From: an uncultured Muribaculaceae bacterium
Lineage (GTDB): Bacteria; Bacteroidota; Bacteroidia; Bacteroidales; Muribaculaceae
Length of the DNA: 53,681 nucleotides
Assembly (NCBI GenBank): GCA_905233845.1
Contig: CAJOFH010000012.1
Span: 1 to 53,681 of the forward strand
Direction of reading: 5' to 3'
Below the pieces are notes generated by a model that did not search any database, was not told where the DNA came from, and saw nothing but the letters and a program-made list of their open reading frames with translations. Position numbers and translations under genes: made by a program. Below are positions 24,777 to 33,801 of this stretch, one piece after another (position 1 is the first letter of the stretch; each line of letters begins with the position of its first letter).

Positions 24777-26993
24777 TTAATGGCTTGTGCGTTGAACGTC
24801 TTTAACACCCTTGAGGTTCTTGATTTTCTTGACAAGTGTGTCGAGGTTATCAAGACTGTTGATACCAATTACGAGGAATCCCTCGAAGATACCACCAGTG
24901 CTATTGATTGAAACGCTTCGCAATATGGTGTCACCCTCCTTGTTGATGAGTGAGGTGATATTGGAGACGATACCTATATCATCGTTACCCACCACTTTAA
25001 GAGTAACTGCATACTGTTTCCCCAATTTTCCACTCCATTGCGATTTTATTATGCGATAAGGATATTTTTCCATGAGATGCTTGACGTTGCCACAGTTTCG
25101 TCTATGCACCTTTATGGCACCGTCACTAGCCACAAACCCTACAATAGTGTCGCCGTATATTGGATTACAACACTTAGATAACTTGTAGTTGATGCCCTTG
25201 ACGTTGTCTCCAATCACTAAGATGTCGTCATTTCCACGTTGATCATCATTAATTTTATGCTGCAACACAAAATTCTCGGCGGTCTCATGAGGCTTGCTTG
25301 ACTCTTGCTGCTTGGCATTGAAATCAAGATATTCCTCCACCAGAACAGCTATGTCTATTTTCTCATCATTAACATCAACATAGAAATCAGTCATTGTTTT
25401 ATAACCTTTCTTGTTGATGAAACGGCTCATCGTGGCTTCGTCAATCTCGACCTTGCGGTTTTTGAATCGACGTTGCAAGAGTTCGCGTCCCATGTCGGCT
25501 TTCTTGGTCTGAGTCTCATTTAAAGCCAGACGAATCTTGTTCCTTGCTCTGCTTGTCTTGACAATATTTAGCCAATCGACACGAGGCACTTGAGTCGATG
25601 AAGTGATAATCTCGACAGTATCACCACTGCGTAATTTATAATTGATTTTCTGGTTCTTGCCATCAACCTTCGCACCAATGCATTGGCATCCCACACGCGA
25701 GTGGATGCGAAAGGCAAAGTCGAGCACAGTAGCACCCTTTGGAAACTGAAAAACATCTCCGCGTGGAGTAAAGACAAAAACCTCCTCATCATAGAGATTC
25801 ATGTGCATATTACGAATAAGGTCCATGCGATCTTTACTGCCCTCCTCAAGCACCTCACGCACATTATTCATCCATCGGTCAATGCCTCCATCGGCCTTTA
25901 TACCCTTGTATCGCCAGTGAGCAGCAAGGCCACATTCTGCTACTTCATCCATGCGTTCAGAGCGTATCTGTACTTCAACCCACTTGTCTCCAACACCTTT
26001 AAACGTGCCGTGAAGCGATTCGTAACCATTGCTTTTGGGCATGGTAATCCAATCGCGCATGCGACCAGGGTTTGCCTGATATATGTCTCCAATTAGGGAA
26101 TAAGTGTACCAGCAATCACGTTTCTCATACTCACGTGGAGTGTCTATGATGATACGTATGGCAAAGAGATCGTAAATGTCATTAAAATCCACCTTTTTAG
26201 TTTTCATCTTGTTCCAAATGGAGTTAATCGACTTGGTTCGACCCTTAACATGACATTTTATATGTTCGCGTTCAAGCACTTTCTTTATAGGAGCAGTAAA
26301 TACTTCAATATACTTGTCGCGCACTTGTTTAGTTTCTTTAAGATGCTCTGCAATCTTATTGTAGACATCACGTTGCAAGTACTTGAGAGATAAATCCTCA
26401 AGCTCTGTTTTAATCTGATATAGCCCTAGTTTGTGGGCAAGTGGCGCATAGAGATAACGCGACTCAAGTGAAATGTCACGAACAAACTTCTCATCACAAT
26501 GATTGTTTATTTCTCTCATTAATCCCAAGCGGTCCACAATCATAATGATTACTACTCGCAAATCCTCGGCAAAAGTCACTAAAAGCTTGCGGAAATTCTC
26601 ATTCTCAACTGCCGCTTGTTTTTTATAGAGTTGTGAAATCTTAATAAGACCATGCACGAGCTTGGTGACATCCGAGCCAAACCACTCTCCTATCTGCTTC
26701 TCAGTAATGTGACCGTTGCGACACAGATTATAAATGAGCACCGCAATGGTCATATTGCGGTCAGGGGCTATATTGTCATGAAGCAGCTCAGCAGTGTGAA
26801 GTGTCCTTATCACAGGATTGATTCCATATTTATCGCGTCGGTACACACCCTGTTCCACTCCAGTAGCAATGATTGAGTGCAATCGCCTCAAATCGGCAAT
26901 TGACACATCGTTACGTAAGTTGTTCCACAATTTACTTGCCATGAGCAACATCGCATTGCGCTCATTAGCGTGAAAATATCTTTTTTCGGTCAT
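24777..26993 (-). CDS. relA: long RelA/SpoT protein with an inactivated hydrolase domain
   Basis: A 738-residue RSH protein that makes (p)ppGpp in starvation. Order: HD domain (about 30-180), synthetase (about 230-360), TGS (about 395-460), zinc-finger/helical region, ACT (about 660-738). The synthetase keeps its core loops (KGRTKSINSI, IYDLFAIRII, SKSNGYESLHG, EVQIRSERMDEVAE, AAHWRYKG). The HD domain does not: the metal-binding HD of active hydrolases (in the pattern LLHD..ED) is read here as LIYN..RN, with Tyr88-Asn89 and Arg92-Asn93, though H66 and D154 of the fold survive. So this should be a synthetase only, needing another enzyme for breakdown. Its own consensus promoter is at 27022-27053. 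Confidence 0.9.
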   Translation of the reverse strand: MTEKRYFHANERNAMLLMASKLWNNLRNDVSIADLRRLHSIIATGVEQGVYRRDKYGINPVIRTLHTAELLHDNIAPDRNMTIAVLIYNLCRNGHITEKQIGEWFGSDVTKLVHGLIKISQLYKKQAAVENENFRKLLVTFAEDLRVVIIMIVDRLGLMREINNHCDEKFVRDISLESRYLYAPLAHKLGLYQIKTELEDLSLKYLQRDVYNKIAEHLKETKQVRDKYIEVFTAPIKKVLEREHIKCHVKGRTKSINSIWNKMKTKKVDFNDIYDLFAIRIIIDTPREYEKRDCWYTYSLIGDIYQANPGRMRDWITMPKSNGYESLHGTFKGVGDKWVEVQIRSERMDEVAECGLAAHWRYKGIKADGGIDRWMNNVREVLEEGSKDRMDLIRNMHMNLYDEEVFVFTPRGDVFQFPKGATVLDFAFRIHSRVGCQCIGAKVDGKNQKINYKLRSGDTVEIITSSTQVPRVDWLNIVKTSRARNKIRLALNETQTKKADMGRELLQRRFKNRKVEIDEATMSRFINKKGYKTMTDFYVDVNDEKIDIAVLVEEYLDFNAKQQESSKPHETAENFVLQHKINDDQRGNDDILVIGDNVKGINYKLSKCCNPIYGDTIVGFVASDGAIKVHRRNCGNVKHLMEKYPYRIIKSQWSGKLGKQYAVTLKVVGNDDIGIVSNITSLINKEGDTILRSVSINSTGGIFEGFLVIGINSLDNLDTLVKKIKNLKGVKDVQRTSH

Positions 26994-27021
26994 TTTACCT
27001 TATTTTATTCAAAAAATCATT

Positions 27022-27053
27022 CAAAATTAATTTTTTATTTGTAACTTTACAAA
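27022..27053 (-). promoter_or_regulatory. promoter of the RSH gene
   Basis: Minus strand TTTG (27053-27050), a 20-base spacer and TAATTTTG (27029-27022), exact in both parts. The start is about 22 bases before the ATG. A weaker, divergent box (TAACTTTA, 27042-27049) lies on the plus strand for the DUF4301 gene. Confidence 0.7.
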
Positions 27054-27098
27054 TTAATTCTAATTAATTAGCATAATATTACAAAAACATACTCTATC

Positions 27099-28619
27099 AT
27101 GCTTAACGAAAAAGACAAACAACTACTTGGAAACAAGGGCATAACAGCCGAGATGATTGAAGAGCAAATAAAGCGATTTAAGAACGGTTTCCCTCAGCTG
27201 CGCATCCACTCGGTGGCTACAGTGGGGAATGGAATCATGCGCTTGACCGAAAAAGACATTAACCATTACTTAAAACAATGGCGCCAGTCACAGCAAAAAG
27301 GTGTGACAATTGAAAAGTTCGTGCCTGCATCTGGAGCCGCCAGTCGTATGTTCAAGAACATGTTTGCTTTCGCCACATCAGAAAGAACCGAGCCTGAGAC
27401 CGATTTTGAGAAAACCTATTTCGACAGCATCAACCACTTTGCATTCTTCACTGCTCTCAACAAGACTTGTGAACGTCTTTATAAAGATGCTATACCACAA
27501 CTCATCCAAGACGGCAAATATGTTGAAATCGTTAAAGCCATGCTCGACAAGGAGGGGCTGAACTATGGAGCTCTACCAAAGGCTTTACTGTTATTCCATA
27601 AAGCAGCTGGTGGAACGGTTCACACCTCTCTCGAAGAACATTTGGAAGAAGGTGCGCAGTATGCCGTCAATGGCAAGCGACAAGTAAACATTCATTTCAC
27701 TGTCTCGCCCGAGCATCGCAAGGAGTTTGAAAAAATTCTCAAAGCAAAAGTTCCATTGATGGAACAAGTTTGGGGCGTAAAATACAACGTGACGATGAGT
27801 GAGCAAAAACAGTCGACCGACACCATTGCCGTTAATCTCGACAATACTCCATACCGCACCGAAGACGGCATCCTTTTCTTCCGTCCTGCAGGACATGGTG
27901 CTCTCATCGAGAACCTTAATGAGCGTGATGCCGATGTGGTGTTTGTCAAAAACATTGACAATGTAGTGCCTCTTAAACTGCGCAACATTACCGTGCGCTA
28001 CAAGAAAGCAATTGGTGGATACTTAATTGATGTGCAACGAGCCATCGCCAAGCATCTTGCCACACTCGATAAGGGAGCCTCGGCAAATGATTTGAAAAAC
28101 ATACTGAAATTTGTTGAAAACCGTCTTTGCACTCGCAACAAAGCTACTTCTAACATGGAAGAGAAAGAGCTTACAGAATACCTGCGAGGAAAACTTAATC
28201 GTCCGATTCGAGTATGCGGAATGGTACTGAATGAGGGTGAGCCAGGTGGTGGACCATATCTGGCTTATAATTCTGACGGCAGCTACTCACCTCAAATTCT
28301 TGAGGCTGCTCAGATTGATGAGAATGACCCCGCTGCTGTTGAATTAATGAAAAGCGGCACACACTTTAACCCCGTTGATCTGGTGTGCTACATTAAGGAC
28401 TACAAGGGCAACAAGTTTGACCTCAAAAAGTATGTGGACCAAGAGACCGGTCTCATTTCTATGAAGTCAACTGGTGGTGTAGAGATTAAAGCACTTGAAC
28501 TTCCAGGCTTATGGAACGGCTCAATGAGTGACTGGAACACAATCTTTGTTGAGGTACCCATCGAGACCTTCAACCCTGTGAAGACAGTTAACGACCTGTT
28601 GCGTCCACAGCATCAATAA
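27099..28619 (+). CDS. DUF4301 family protein, nucleotidyltransferase-like
   Basis: A 506-residue cytoplasmic protein of the Bacteroidetes family DUF4301. Features recall a sugar-nucleotide transferase fold: FVPASGAASRMFK near residue 75 (like the G-x-G-x-R loop), FRPAGHGALIENL near 270, and FVKNIDNVVP near 290. No tested function is known to me, so only the family is assigned. It is divergently transcribed from the RSH gene across about 105 AT-rich bases and is followed by the exported thioredoxin after 72 bases. Confidence 0.75.
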   Translation: MLNEKDKQLLGNKGITAEMIEEQIKRFKNGFPQLRIHSVATVGNGIMRLTEKDINHYLKQWRQSQQKGVTIEKFVPASGAASRMFKNMFAFATSERTEPETDFEKTYFDSINHFAFFTALNKTCERLYKDAIPQLIQDGKYVEIVKAMLDKEGLNYGALPKALLLFHKAAGGTVHTSLEEHLEEGAQYAVNGKRQVNIHFTVSPEHRKEFEKILKAKVPLMEQVWGVKYNVTMSEQKQSTDTIAVNLDNTPYRTEDGILFFRPAGHGALIENLNERDADVVFVKNIDNVVPLKLRNITVRYKKAIGGYLIDVQRAIAKHLATLDKGASANDLKNILKFVENRLCTRNKATSNMEEKELTEYLRGKLNRPIRVCGMVLNEGEPGGGPYLAYNSDGSYSPQILEAAQIDENDPAAVELMKSGTHFNPVDLVCYIKDYKGNKFDLKKYVDQETGLISMKSTGGVEIKALELPGLWNGSMSDWNTIFVEVPIETFNPVKTVNDLLRPQHQ

Positions 28620-28691
28620 AGGTGAGTTTTAATCCTTTAAGCGTTTTTTTAATCTAAAACTATATTTATTTATAAATACAATTTTTGACTC

Positions 28692-29105
28692 ATGAAAAAA
28701 GCATTTTTAATTTTGGTGGCAATATTCACTATGTGGATCGTTGCCAGCGCACAAACCGAGAGTAAAATAAAAGTGATTGACCAAGAAGAGTTCTTGGAAC
28801 TTTTCGACATGGCAACAGAGAGTGCAAAACAGCCATGTGTAATAGATTTCAATGCCACTTGGTGCGGTCCTTGCAGACAACTCGCACCAGTTCTTGAAGA
28901 ACTCGCTGCCGAGTATGAAGGACGTGTATTCTTTTACAGTATAGACGTTGATAAAAATAAAGAGCTTGCAAAGGGGCTTCAAATTGAGAGTATTCCATAC
29001 GTATTATATTTTGCTGAAGGCGCCGATGAACCTCTTGAGTCGATAGGACTGCTCACGAAAGAAGAAATGAAGGCCTATATTGATAAAATACTACCTCGTC
29101 AATAA
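28692..29105 (+). CDS. periplasmic thioredoxin-family protein
   Basis: A 137-residue exported thioredoxin. A signal peptide ends near ASAQ (residue 21); the fold follows with the active site WCGPC (about 56-60) and the cis-proline in SIPYVLY. It should reduce or exchange disulfides in the periplasm and would draw electrons from DsbD. The next gene, an exported unknown, starts 8 bases after its stop, so the two are co-transcribed. Confidence 0.85.
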   Translation: MKKAFLILVAIFTMWIVASAQTESKIKVIDQEEFLELFDMATESAKQPCVIDFNATWCGPCRQLAPVLEELAAEYEGRVFFYSIDVDKNKELAKGLQIESIPYVLYFAEGADEPLESIGLLTKEEMKAYIDKILPRQ

Positions 29106-29113
29106 ATATTAAT

Positions 29114-29647
29114 ATGAAAAGACTATTTTTTATTTTGCTGCTTGCCGCCATAGTTTCAGCCCCTTGCACCATAGAGGCAAAATCCAAGAAAAAAGTGAAG
29201 CATAAGAGTGTGCAAGCCGAGAAATATGCATTTCTCAACGATATCGAGCGCAAGATTGTAGGCAAGCACATGCTTAGCTTACAATGGCTCTCAACAGAGT
29301 ATTATGGTTATGCAACTATCACAAAAGAGGCTGATGGATCTTTCTCCTGCAAAGGTGAACAACTGGCTCGCAACTGTAAAGATGCCGATCCTGAATGCAT
29401 AGCTAATGATGACTACATCAAGCTCGATGGTGTCATTGACATTGTTGATGCCAATCGTTTCCTTTTCGTTGGAGAGATTCGTGAGAAAATACACTACATC
29501 AACAATGGTGAAGAAGTCTTGCGTCAAGGAACATTCAATTTTGTCGCAAAGGGCAACCGCAAATACTGGCGAATGCAAGAAACGCTTAATCCCACTGGCG
29601 AATGTGCCGACTACATCGACATCTACTTTAAGAAATATTCTAAATAA
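29114..29647 (+). CDS. exported protein of unknown function
   Basis: A 177-residue protein with a clear signal peptide (1-22) and a lysine-rich start to the mature part (KSKKKVKHKS). The remainder looks like a single beta-rich domain with four Cys outside the signal peptide (C78, C87, C93 and C167 by position in CKGEQLARNC, DPEC and GECADY). Adjacent thioredoxin and paired cysteines suggest that disulfides matter, but this is inference. I do not recognise the family. It ends at a strong bidirectional terminator. Confidence 0.65.
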   Translation: MKRLFFILLLAAIVSAPCTIEAKSKKKVKHKSVQAEKYAFLNDIERKIVGKHMLSLQWLSTEYYGYATITKEADGSFSCKGEQLARNCKDADPECIANDDYIKLDGVIDIVDANRFLFVGEIREKIHYINNGEEVLRQGTFNFVAKGNRKYWRMQETLNPTGECADYIDIYFKKYSK

Positions 29648-29656
29648 CCTCTAAAA

Positions 29657-29696
29657 AAAACGGTGCCAATCCTTCTCGAATTGGCACCGTTTTTAT
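29657..29696. terminator. bidirectional terminator between the exported unknown and trpB2
   Basis: A 10-bp GC-rich core stem (29661-29670 with 29680-29689), extended by A:T pairs, with A runs before and T runs after, placed between convergent genes. Confidence 0.85.
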
Positions 29697-29708
29697 TTTG
29701 GGCAATCT

Positions 29709-31073
29709 TTAAAGAATTTTCTCCAAATCTTTTGTATACTGAGCAATTTCCTCGGCAGTGACCTCATAATTTGAAAGGTCGTTGGCGAAGTAACGGTCAT
29801 AAGAAGACATGTCGATTAATCCATGTCCAGAGAGGTTAAACAGTATGGCTTTTGACTCACCCGCTATCTTACATTTCAGAGCCTCATTGATGGTTGCTGC
29901 GATGGCATGTGATGACTCTGGGGCAGGAATAATGCCCTCACTGCGAGCAAACATTGTCGCAGCCTTGAAAGAGTCGAGCTGAGGAATATCAACAGCATCG
30001 ACAAAATTATCATGCTTGAGCTGACTGATAATTGCCCCACCACCATGATAACGCAACCCTCCAGCATGAATATTGGCTGGTTGGAAACTATGACCCAGTG
30101 TATACATAGGTATCAATGGTGTGTAACCAGCTTCATCGCCAAAATCATATTGGAAAACTCCTCGTGTTAGTTTTGGGCACGATGCTGGCTCAGCAGCTAT
30201 AAAGCGAGTTTCTGGCTTCTCACCATTGAGTTTATGCCTAAGGAATGGGAACGCCAACCCTGAGAAATTACTTCCACCGCCAAAACAAGCGATAACCACA
30301 TCTGGGTACTCTCCTGCCATTTCCATCTGCTTTTCTGCCTCGAGACCGATTACCGTCTGGTGCAAAGCCACATGGTTGAGCACCGAACCAAGCACATATT
30401 TACAGTTAGGAGTGCTAATTGCCAGTTCAACAGCTTCACTGATAGCTGTTCCTAACGAACCCTGATAGTTTGGATTGTCTGTAATGATTTTTCTTCCTGC
30501 CTTGGTCGACATACTTGGTGAAGAAATTACTTCAGCACCATAAGTTTGCATCATTGAGCGGCGGTATGGCTTTTGGTTATAAGATATTTTCACCATATAT
30601 ACAGCGAGTTCCAAACCGAAGTGTTTTGCAGCGAGCGACAATGCAGCGCCCCACTGCCCTGCTCCAGTCTCTGTAGTAATATTTGTTACACCTTCTTGCT
30701 TACAATAGTAGGCCTGTGCAATTGCAGAGTTGAGTTTATGTGAACCAACTGGACTCACGCTTTCATTTTTGAAGTATATATGTGCTGGGGTATCAAGTAA
30801 TTTTTCCAATCCAGTTGCTCTAACCAATGGTGTTGGACGCCATATACGATACATTTCTCTCACCTCGTCAGGAATTTCAATCCATCGGTCAGTTGTGTTC
30901 AACTCCTGTTGCGAAGCGGCTTTTGAAAAGATTGGATACAAATCCTCAGCTTTGAGCGGTTGCTTTGTGACTGGGTGAATTAGTGGTAATGGCTTTGTTA
31001 CCATGTCAGGGATAATATTATACCATGCTTGTGGTATTTCTCCCTCTTGCAATAGATACTTTTTAAATTCCAT
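29709..31073 (-). CDS. trpB: TrpB2-type tryptophan synthase beta subunit
   Basis: A 454-residue PLP enzyme of the TrpB2 subgroup, expected to join indole and serine to give tryptophan, often without a TrpA partner. The PLP-binding Lys113 is in GSHKLN, the phosphate loop is GGGSNF, and the long N-terminus (EFKKYLLQEG) is typical of TrpB2. The start at 31112 is rejected because the predicted promoter box covers it (31117-31110). No other trp gene is near, so it may salvage indole. The link to the IorAB block (indolepyruvate) about 4.5 kb away is suggestive only. Confidence 0.88.
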   Translation of the reverse strand: MEFKKYLLQEGEIPQAWYNIIPDMVTKPLPLIHPVTKQPLKAEDLYPIFSKAASQQELNTTDRWIEIPDEVREMYRIWRPTPLVRATGLEKLLDTPAHIYFKNESVSPVGSHKLNSAIAQAYYCKQEGVTNITTETGAGQWGAALSLAAKHFGLELAVYMVKISYNQKPYRRSMMQTYGAEVISSPSMSTKAGRKIITDNPNYQGSLGTAISEAVELAISTPNCKYVLGSVLNHVALHQTVIGLEAEKQMEMAGEYPDVVIACFGGGSNFSGLAFPFLRHKLNGEKPETRFIAAEPASCPKLTRGVFQYDFGDEAGYTPLIPMYTLGHSFQPANIHAGGLRYHGGGAIISQLKHDNFVDAVDIPQLDSFKAATMFARSEGIIPAPESSHAIAATINEALKCKIAGESKAILFNLSGHGLIDMSSYDRYFANDLSNYEVTAEEIAQYTKDLEKIL

Positions 31074-31109
31074 AAATGTATTTTTATTCTTATATTTTGA
31101 ATATCTGTG

Positions 31110-31143
31110 CAAAGATATACAATATTTTTGGATAAATTACCAA
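31110..31143 (-). promoter_or_regulatory. promoter of trpB2
   Basis: Minus strand TTG (31143-31141), a 23-base spacer and TATCTTTG (31117-31110). The start would be near 31103, about 30 bases before the ATG at 31073. Confidence 0.5.
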
Positions 31144-31191
31144 TTTAACATTATTTTTGTTTTTGAAAATATCTATAACAATAATATTGAA

Positions 31192-31199
31192 TAAATTTG
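31192..31199 (+). promoter_or_regulatory. -7 element upstream of the His/Cys-rich gene
   Basis: TAAATTTG on the plus strand. The predicted start is only about 6 bases before the ATG at 31212. Confidence 0.45.
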
Positions 31200-31211
31200 C
31201 AATGAAAAACT

Positions 31212-31556
31212 ATGAGAAATAGACAACAGGCACAAACTTGGCTGCTGCTTGCAATTATAGTTTCTATGCAGCTGGTTAATGCGTTCCATTTTCACGAGCC
31301 ACAACCTGTGGTTGCTGAAGTGGAATGCGACATGTGTGCTCATCACATGCATCATTCAGGGCACTTCACTGGTGACCAGTACCACATGCATCCATGCCTG
31401 TCATGTGAGATATCTAATAACAACTATATAACTCCTAATGTCACACATCTTGCTACTATTCAGCAACGTGTTGAAAAACTTGAGAGTGAATTAATTCAAG
31501 TATTGCCAGTTGTTAATTCCTCAAACTGGCAATCGCGTGCTCCTCCTGTGATTTGA
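31212..31556 (+). CDS. small exported His/Cys-rich protein, likely metal binding
   Basis: A 114-residue protein with a signal peptide (1-24). The mature part opens with a dense metal-ligand patch: HFH at 26-28, CDMC at 39-42, then HH, HH, H, H-x-H and C-x2-C by residue 65 (C39, C42, C62, C65; H44, H45, H47, H48, H51, H58, H60). A helical, mostly polar C-terminus follows. I do not recognise a named family. The next gene, 78 bases on, is a TonB receptor, so a periplasmic metal carrier or sensor for that receptor is a reasonable guess; copper, zinc, iron or heme cannot be told apart. Confidence 0.65.
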   Translation: MRNRQQAQTWLLLAIIVSMQLVNAFHFHEPQPVVAEVECDMCAHHMHHSGHFTGDQYHMHPCLSCEISNNNYITPNVTHLATIQQRVEKLESELIQVLPVVNSSNWQSRAPPVI

Positions 31557-31578
31557 TTTTATATCTTCCCAAATCATC

Positions 31579-31601
31579 CTCTTGACCTTAATAGTCAAGA
31601 G
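31579..31601 (+). other. hairpin between the His/Cys-rich gene and the TonB receptor
   Basis: A perfect 8-bp stem (31579-31586 with 31594-31601) and a 7-base loop, without a following T run. It may protect or divide the message between the two genes. Confidence 0.45.
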
Positions 31602-31634
31602 CAATTATTCATTATTTTATTATATCAAATCACA

Positions 31635-33725
31635 ATGAAAAAGACTTTATCGATTTTGGTTGCCACTTGTTTGGCAACCGCATTCAGCATATATTTACAA
31701 GCACAAGAACAAGAAGATTCGCTTGAGAATGTTCACTTAGGGAACGTTGTTATCACTGCCAATCACACAGCAACATTCCAAAGACTTGCTCCAACACATA
31801 TACAGGTAACAGGTCGAAGACTGCTAACATCAGTTAATGCCGAGTGTGTTGCCGATGCACTTTCTTTCCAGCCTGGAGTACGAGTTGAGGACGACTGCAG
31901 TAACTGTGGCTACAAGCAAGCACGCATTAATGGTCTTGACGGACACTATTCACAAATCCTTATCGACTCAAGACCAGTGTTCACCGCAGTGAGCAATCTC
32001 TATGGCATCGAGCAACTACCTTCGTGCATGATTGATCAAATAGAGGTTATGCGAGGTGGTGGCTCAGCACTATATGGCGCCTCGGCTGTAGCAGGTACAA
32101 TTAACATTATCACCCGTAAACCCACTGCTAATGGGTTTGAAGCAAGCCACACCTTGACTTCAATCGGTTGTGGAAACACATTCGACAATAACACATCGTT
32201 CAATGCATCACTCATTGATGATGACATCACAAGAGGCATCACGGTCTTTGCTGGGAATCGATACCGACAGGGATATAGCCACACAAACGATGGATATACT
32301 ACCCTACCACGCTTGAATATGCAAACCCTTGGCACTAAGATGTTCTATAAGCCAACAAGCCGCTCTCAATTACAGTTCAGTTACTACTTCATGCATGACG
32401 ATAGGCGTGGCGGCAACAAAAAACATGAGATTCCTGAGAATGCCAATATTTGTGAGCAAGCTCGCCACAATATGCATAATGCCAATCTGGCATGGGAGTG
32501 GACCAGTGCCGACCACAAGTGGCACTTCGACGTATATGCTGCCTTAGCATCAATCAATCGCCACAGCTATACTGGCGGTTATGGTACTGATGAAGATCCC
32601 GACCCGGATGCTGCGCTCTATTACAGCCGCACCACCGACCTCACATGGATGTTAGGGACATTAGGACGTTACAGCTTTGACAAACTACTCTTCCTTCCTG
32701 CTCAACTCACGGTTGGCTTTGAGTATAACAACGACCACCTCAAAGACATAGCACAAGGCTTCGATTTCACAACAAAGCAGACTACACACATTACAAGTGG
32801 TTATTTTCAGAATGAGTGGAAAAACAACATGTGGAGTTTCTTGATTGGAGCACGCATCGACAAACACAACCTCGTGAATCACGCCATTTTTAGTCCACGC
32901 GTGAATGTTCGACACAGCCCATCAGAGCAGCTCACCCTACGAGCCACCTATGGTGAAGGATTTAGGGCGCCACAAATCTTTGATGAGGAGATGCACATTG
33001 AGATGGCGGCTGGAAACCGTTTTAAAATTCATTTAATTGATGGGTTAAAGGAAGAACGAAGCCGAACAATCGACCTATCGGTAAATGGCTACCACACATT
33101 CGGCACAACTAATTTCAACTGGATGATTGAAGGATTCTATACTACACTATCCAACGTGTTTGCCGAACGTGAGACTGAATTAGTTGATGAGCAAGGGTGC
33201 ACCATCATTGAGCGGTATAACGGTAGCGGAGCCAAAGTGATGGGAATATCCACTACTCTCGATTTCATGTTCTCAAGGATTGTTGACTTAGAAATTGGTG
33301 CCACATTCCAACGAAGTCGATACAACGAGGCCGAACAATGGAGCGACAACATTGCGCCACAACGCAAGATGTTTCGAACTCCAAATGCCTATGGATACTG
33401 TAATATGAAGATTACTCCCTTCAAAAATTTCGACATTGATGTCACAGGCAACTGCACTGGTTCAATGCTTGTGCAGCACTATGCTAGCAGTGGCACTCCC
33501 GTGGATGTGGAAGTCAACACTCCAACATTTTGGGATATGAATATGAAAGTGTCTTACACATTCAATGTAGCTTCTCGCATAAAAATGAACGTTAATGCTG
33601 GCATAATGAATATCTTCAACCAATACCAAAAAGATCTTGACTCTGGACCAGAACGTGACAGTGCCTACATTTACGGTCCATCGCTGCCACGAAGTATATA
33701 TGCAGGCATAGGATTCAAAATGTAA
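31635..33725 (+). CDS. TonB-dependent outer-membrane receptor
   Basis: A 696-residue receptor with signal peptide (1-23), plug domain (about 35-165) and 22-strand barrel ending in Phe-Lys-Met. It imports an unknown ligand using TonB energy. Plug motifs are ARINGLDGHYSQILIDSRP and EVMRGGGSALYGASAVAGTI. The plug also carries a vicinal pair Cys88/Cys91 (DDCSNCGYK), seen in a Bacteroidales receptor group unlike the SusC type; no carboxypeptidase-like N-terminal domain or SusD partner is present. Together with the upstream His/Cys-rich protein this suggests metal, heme or corrinoid uptake. Confidence 0.88.
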   Translation: MKKTLSILVATCLATAFSIYLQAQEQEDSLENVHLGNVVITANHTATFQRLAPTHIQVTGRRLLTSVNAECVADALSFQPGVRVEDDCSNCGYKQARINGLDGHYSQILIDSRPVFTAVSNLYGIEQLPSCMIDQIEVMRGGGSALYGASAVAGTINIITRKPTANGFEASHTLTSIGCGNTFDNNTSFNASLIDDDITRGITVFAGNRYRQGYSHTNDGYTTLPRLNMQTLGTKMFYKPTSRSQLQFSYYFMHDDRRGGNKKHEIPENANICEQARHNMHNANLAWEWTSADHKWHFDVYAALASINRHSYTGGYGTDEDPDPDAALYYSRTTDLTWMLGTLGRYSFDKLLFLPAQLTVGFEYNNDHLKDIAQGFDFTTKQTTHITSGYFQNEWKNNMWSFLIGARIDKHNLVNHAIFSPRVNVRHSPSEQLTLRATYGEGFRAPQIFDEEMHIEMAAGNRFKIHLIDGLKEERSRTIDLSVNGYHTFGTTNFNWMIEGFYTTLSNVFAERETELVDEQGCTIIERYNGSGAKVMGISTTLDFMFSRIVDLEIGATFQRSRYNEAEQWSDNIAPQRKMFRTPNAYGYCNMKITPFKNFDIDVTGNCTGSMLVQHYASSGTPVDVEVNTPTFWDMNMKVSYTFNVASRIKMNVNAGIMNIFNQYQKDLDSGPERDSAYIYGPSLPRSIYAGIGFKM

Positions 33726-33741
33726 TTTTTTGGTGAGTTTC

Positions 33742-33772
33742 TTGTGTTTTTTTTCGATTTCTATTATCTTTG
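33742..33772 (+). promoter_or_regulatory. promoter of the M48-TerB gene
   Basis: TTG (33742-33744), a 20-base spacer and TATCTTTG (33765-33772). The start is about 23 bases before the ATG. Confidence 0.65.
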
Positions 33773-33801
33773 CAAATCGTGAAAACTAACACCATTATTA
33801 T

